Below, one piece after another: positions 63,967 through 64,000 of a stretch of DNA of 64,000 bases. How positions within the stretch are numbered: the stretch's first letter is position 1; every line of letters begins with the position of its first letter. The notes beneath the pieces were generated by a model. That model did not search any database. It was not told the DNA's origin and was given only the letters and a program-made list of their open reading frames with translations. The stretch spans positions 158,533 to 222,532 of the forward strand of contig JAABLG010000002.1 in NCBI GenBank assembly GCA_010604095.1, given 5' to 3'. The translations under genes were made by a program, and so were the position numbers. The stretch is from Streptococcus vestibularis. GTDB lineage: Bacteria > Bacillota > Bacilli > Lactobacillales > Streptococcaceae.

Positions 63967-64000
63967 CTCCGCCAGTAGGACTCGAACCTACGACATCATG
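63967..64000 (-). tRNA. tRNA 3' end (partial, identity not certain)
   Basis: Only the T-arm (GTAGGTTCGAGTCCTAC) and 3' acceptor strand (TGGCGGA) are present. The T-arm sequence and a G discriminator fit tRNA-Asn, but the anticodon lies beyond the window, so the identity is open. Confidence 0.75.

Overview
The window is chromosomal DNA of a low-GC, AT-rich streptococcus, most likely of the Streptococcus salivarius group (S. salivarius, S. vestibularis or S. thermophilus). This rests on the protein families (Asp23/Gls24, YSIRK/LPXTG surface protein, RpoY-RNase J1, GlnR-GlnA, the streptococcal DUF1129 protein), on the divergent scrA/scrB-scrR locus, and on three promoters with a ComR-type competence operator. 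No CRISPR array, insertion sequence, prophage or rRNA gene was seen. The species assignment is inference.

Layout. 1-3.0 kb: sucrose uptake and hydrolysis (scrA partial, scrB, scrR). 3.0-6.2 kb: nusB, Asp23-like, efp, dCMP deaminase, pepP. 6.3-9.4 kb: accessory island with three double-glycine bacteriocin-like peptides and an ABC exporter behind one ComR-type box, plus small membrane proteins, one behind a second box. 9.4-15.3 kb: uvrA, corA, DUF1129 protein, lipoprotein. 15.4-16.6 kb: rpsF-ssb-rpsR. 16.8-17.6 kb: a tandem array of six micro-ORFs (10-19 codons), five sharing the motif RYKNGD and one RLKNGD, behind one strong promoter with a cre site in its spacer. 17.7-18.8 kb: mutY without iron-sulfur cluster ligands. 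18.85-19.08 kb: a 42-residue peptide gene behind the third ComR-type box. 19.1-26.8 kb: envelope locus (two lipoproteins, a membrane protein with DYVxPP repeats, a beta-helix/double AAA+ protein, a large LPXTG metalloprotease). 27.4-41.3 kb: polA, mutS2, cvpA, zapA-like, rnhC, lepB, recD2, azlCD, tsaD-rimI-tsaB. 41.4-46.8 kb: rpoY-rnjA, LysM-CHAP protein, glnR-glnA, FUSC-like protein. 46.9-53.1 kb: pgk, gap, fusA, rpsG, rpsL. 53.2-64 kb: purR, yhaM, rmuC, thiN, rpe, rsgA, tRNA-Leu, rsmA, rnmV, tatD, CoA-binding protein, trxA, macrodomain hydrolase, thioesterase, thioredoxin-like protein and the 3' end of a tRNA.

Most genes are housekeeping. The unusual content is at 6.3-9.1 kb and 16.8-24 kb. 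Three promoters share an identical operator-T tract core and the same 23-nt spacing to the -10, so one regulator, probably ComR, should switch on bacteriocin-like peptides, a small membrane protein and an unknown 42-residue peptide together. The RYKNGD array is the best candidate for an undescribed system: the amino acids are conserved while the codons differ, and each ORF has its own Shine-Dalgarno sequence. A further pattern is that polA, mutS2, rnhC, mutY and tatD all have a -10 box ending 6-7 nt before the ATG and so appear to be leaderless.
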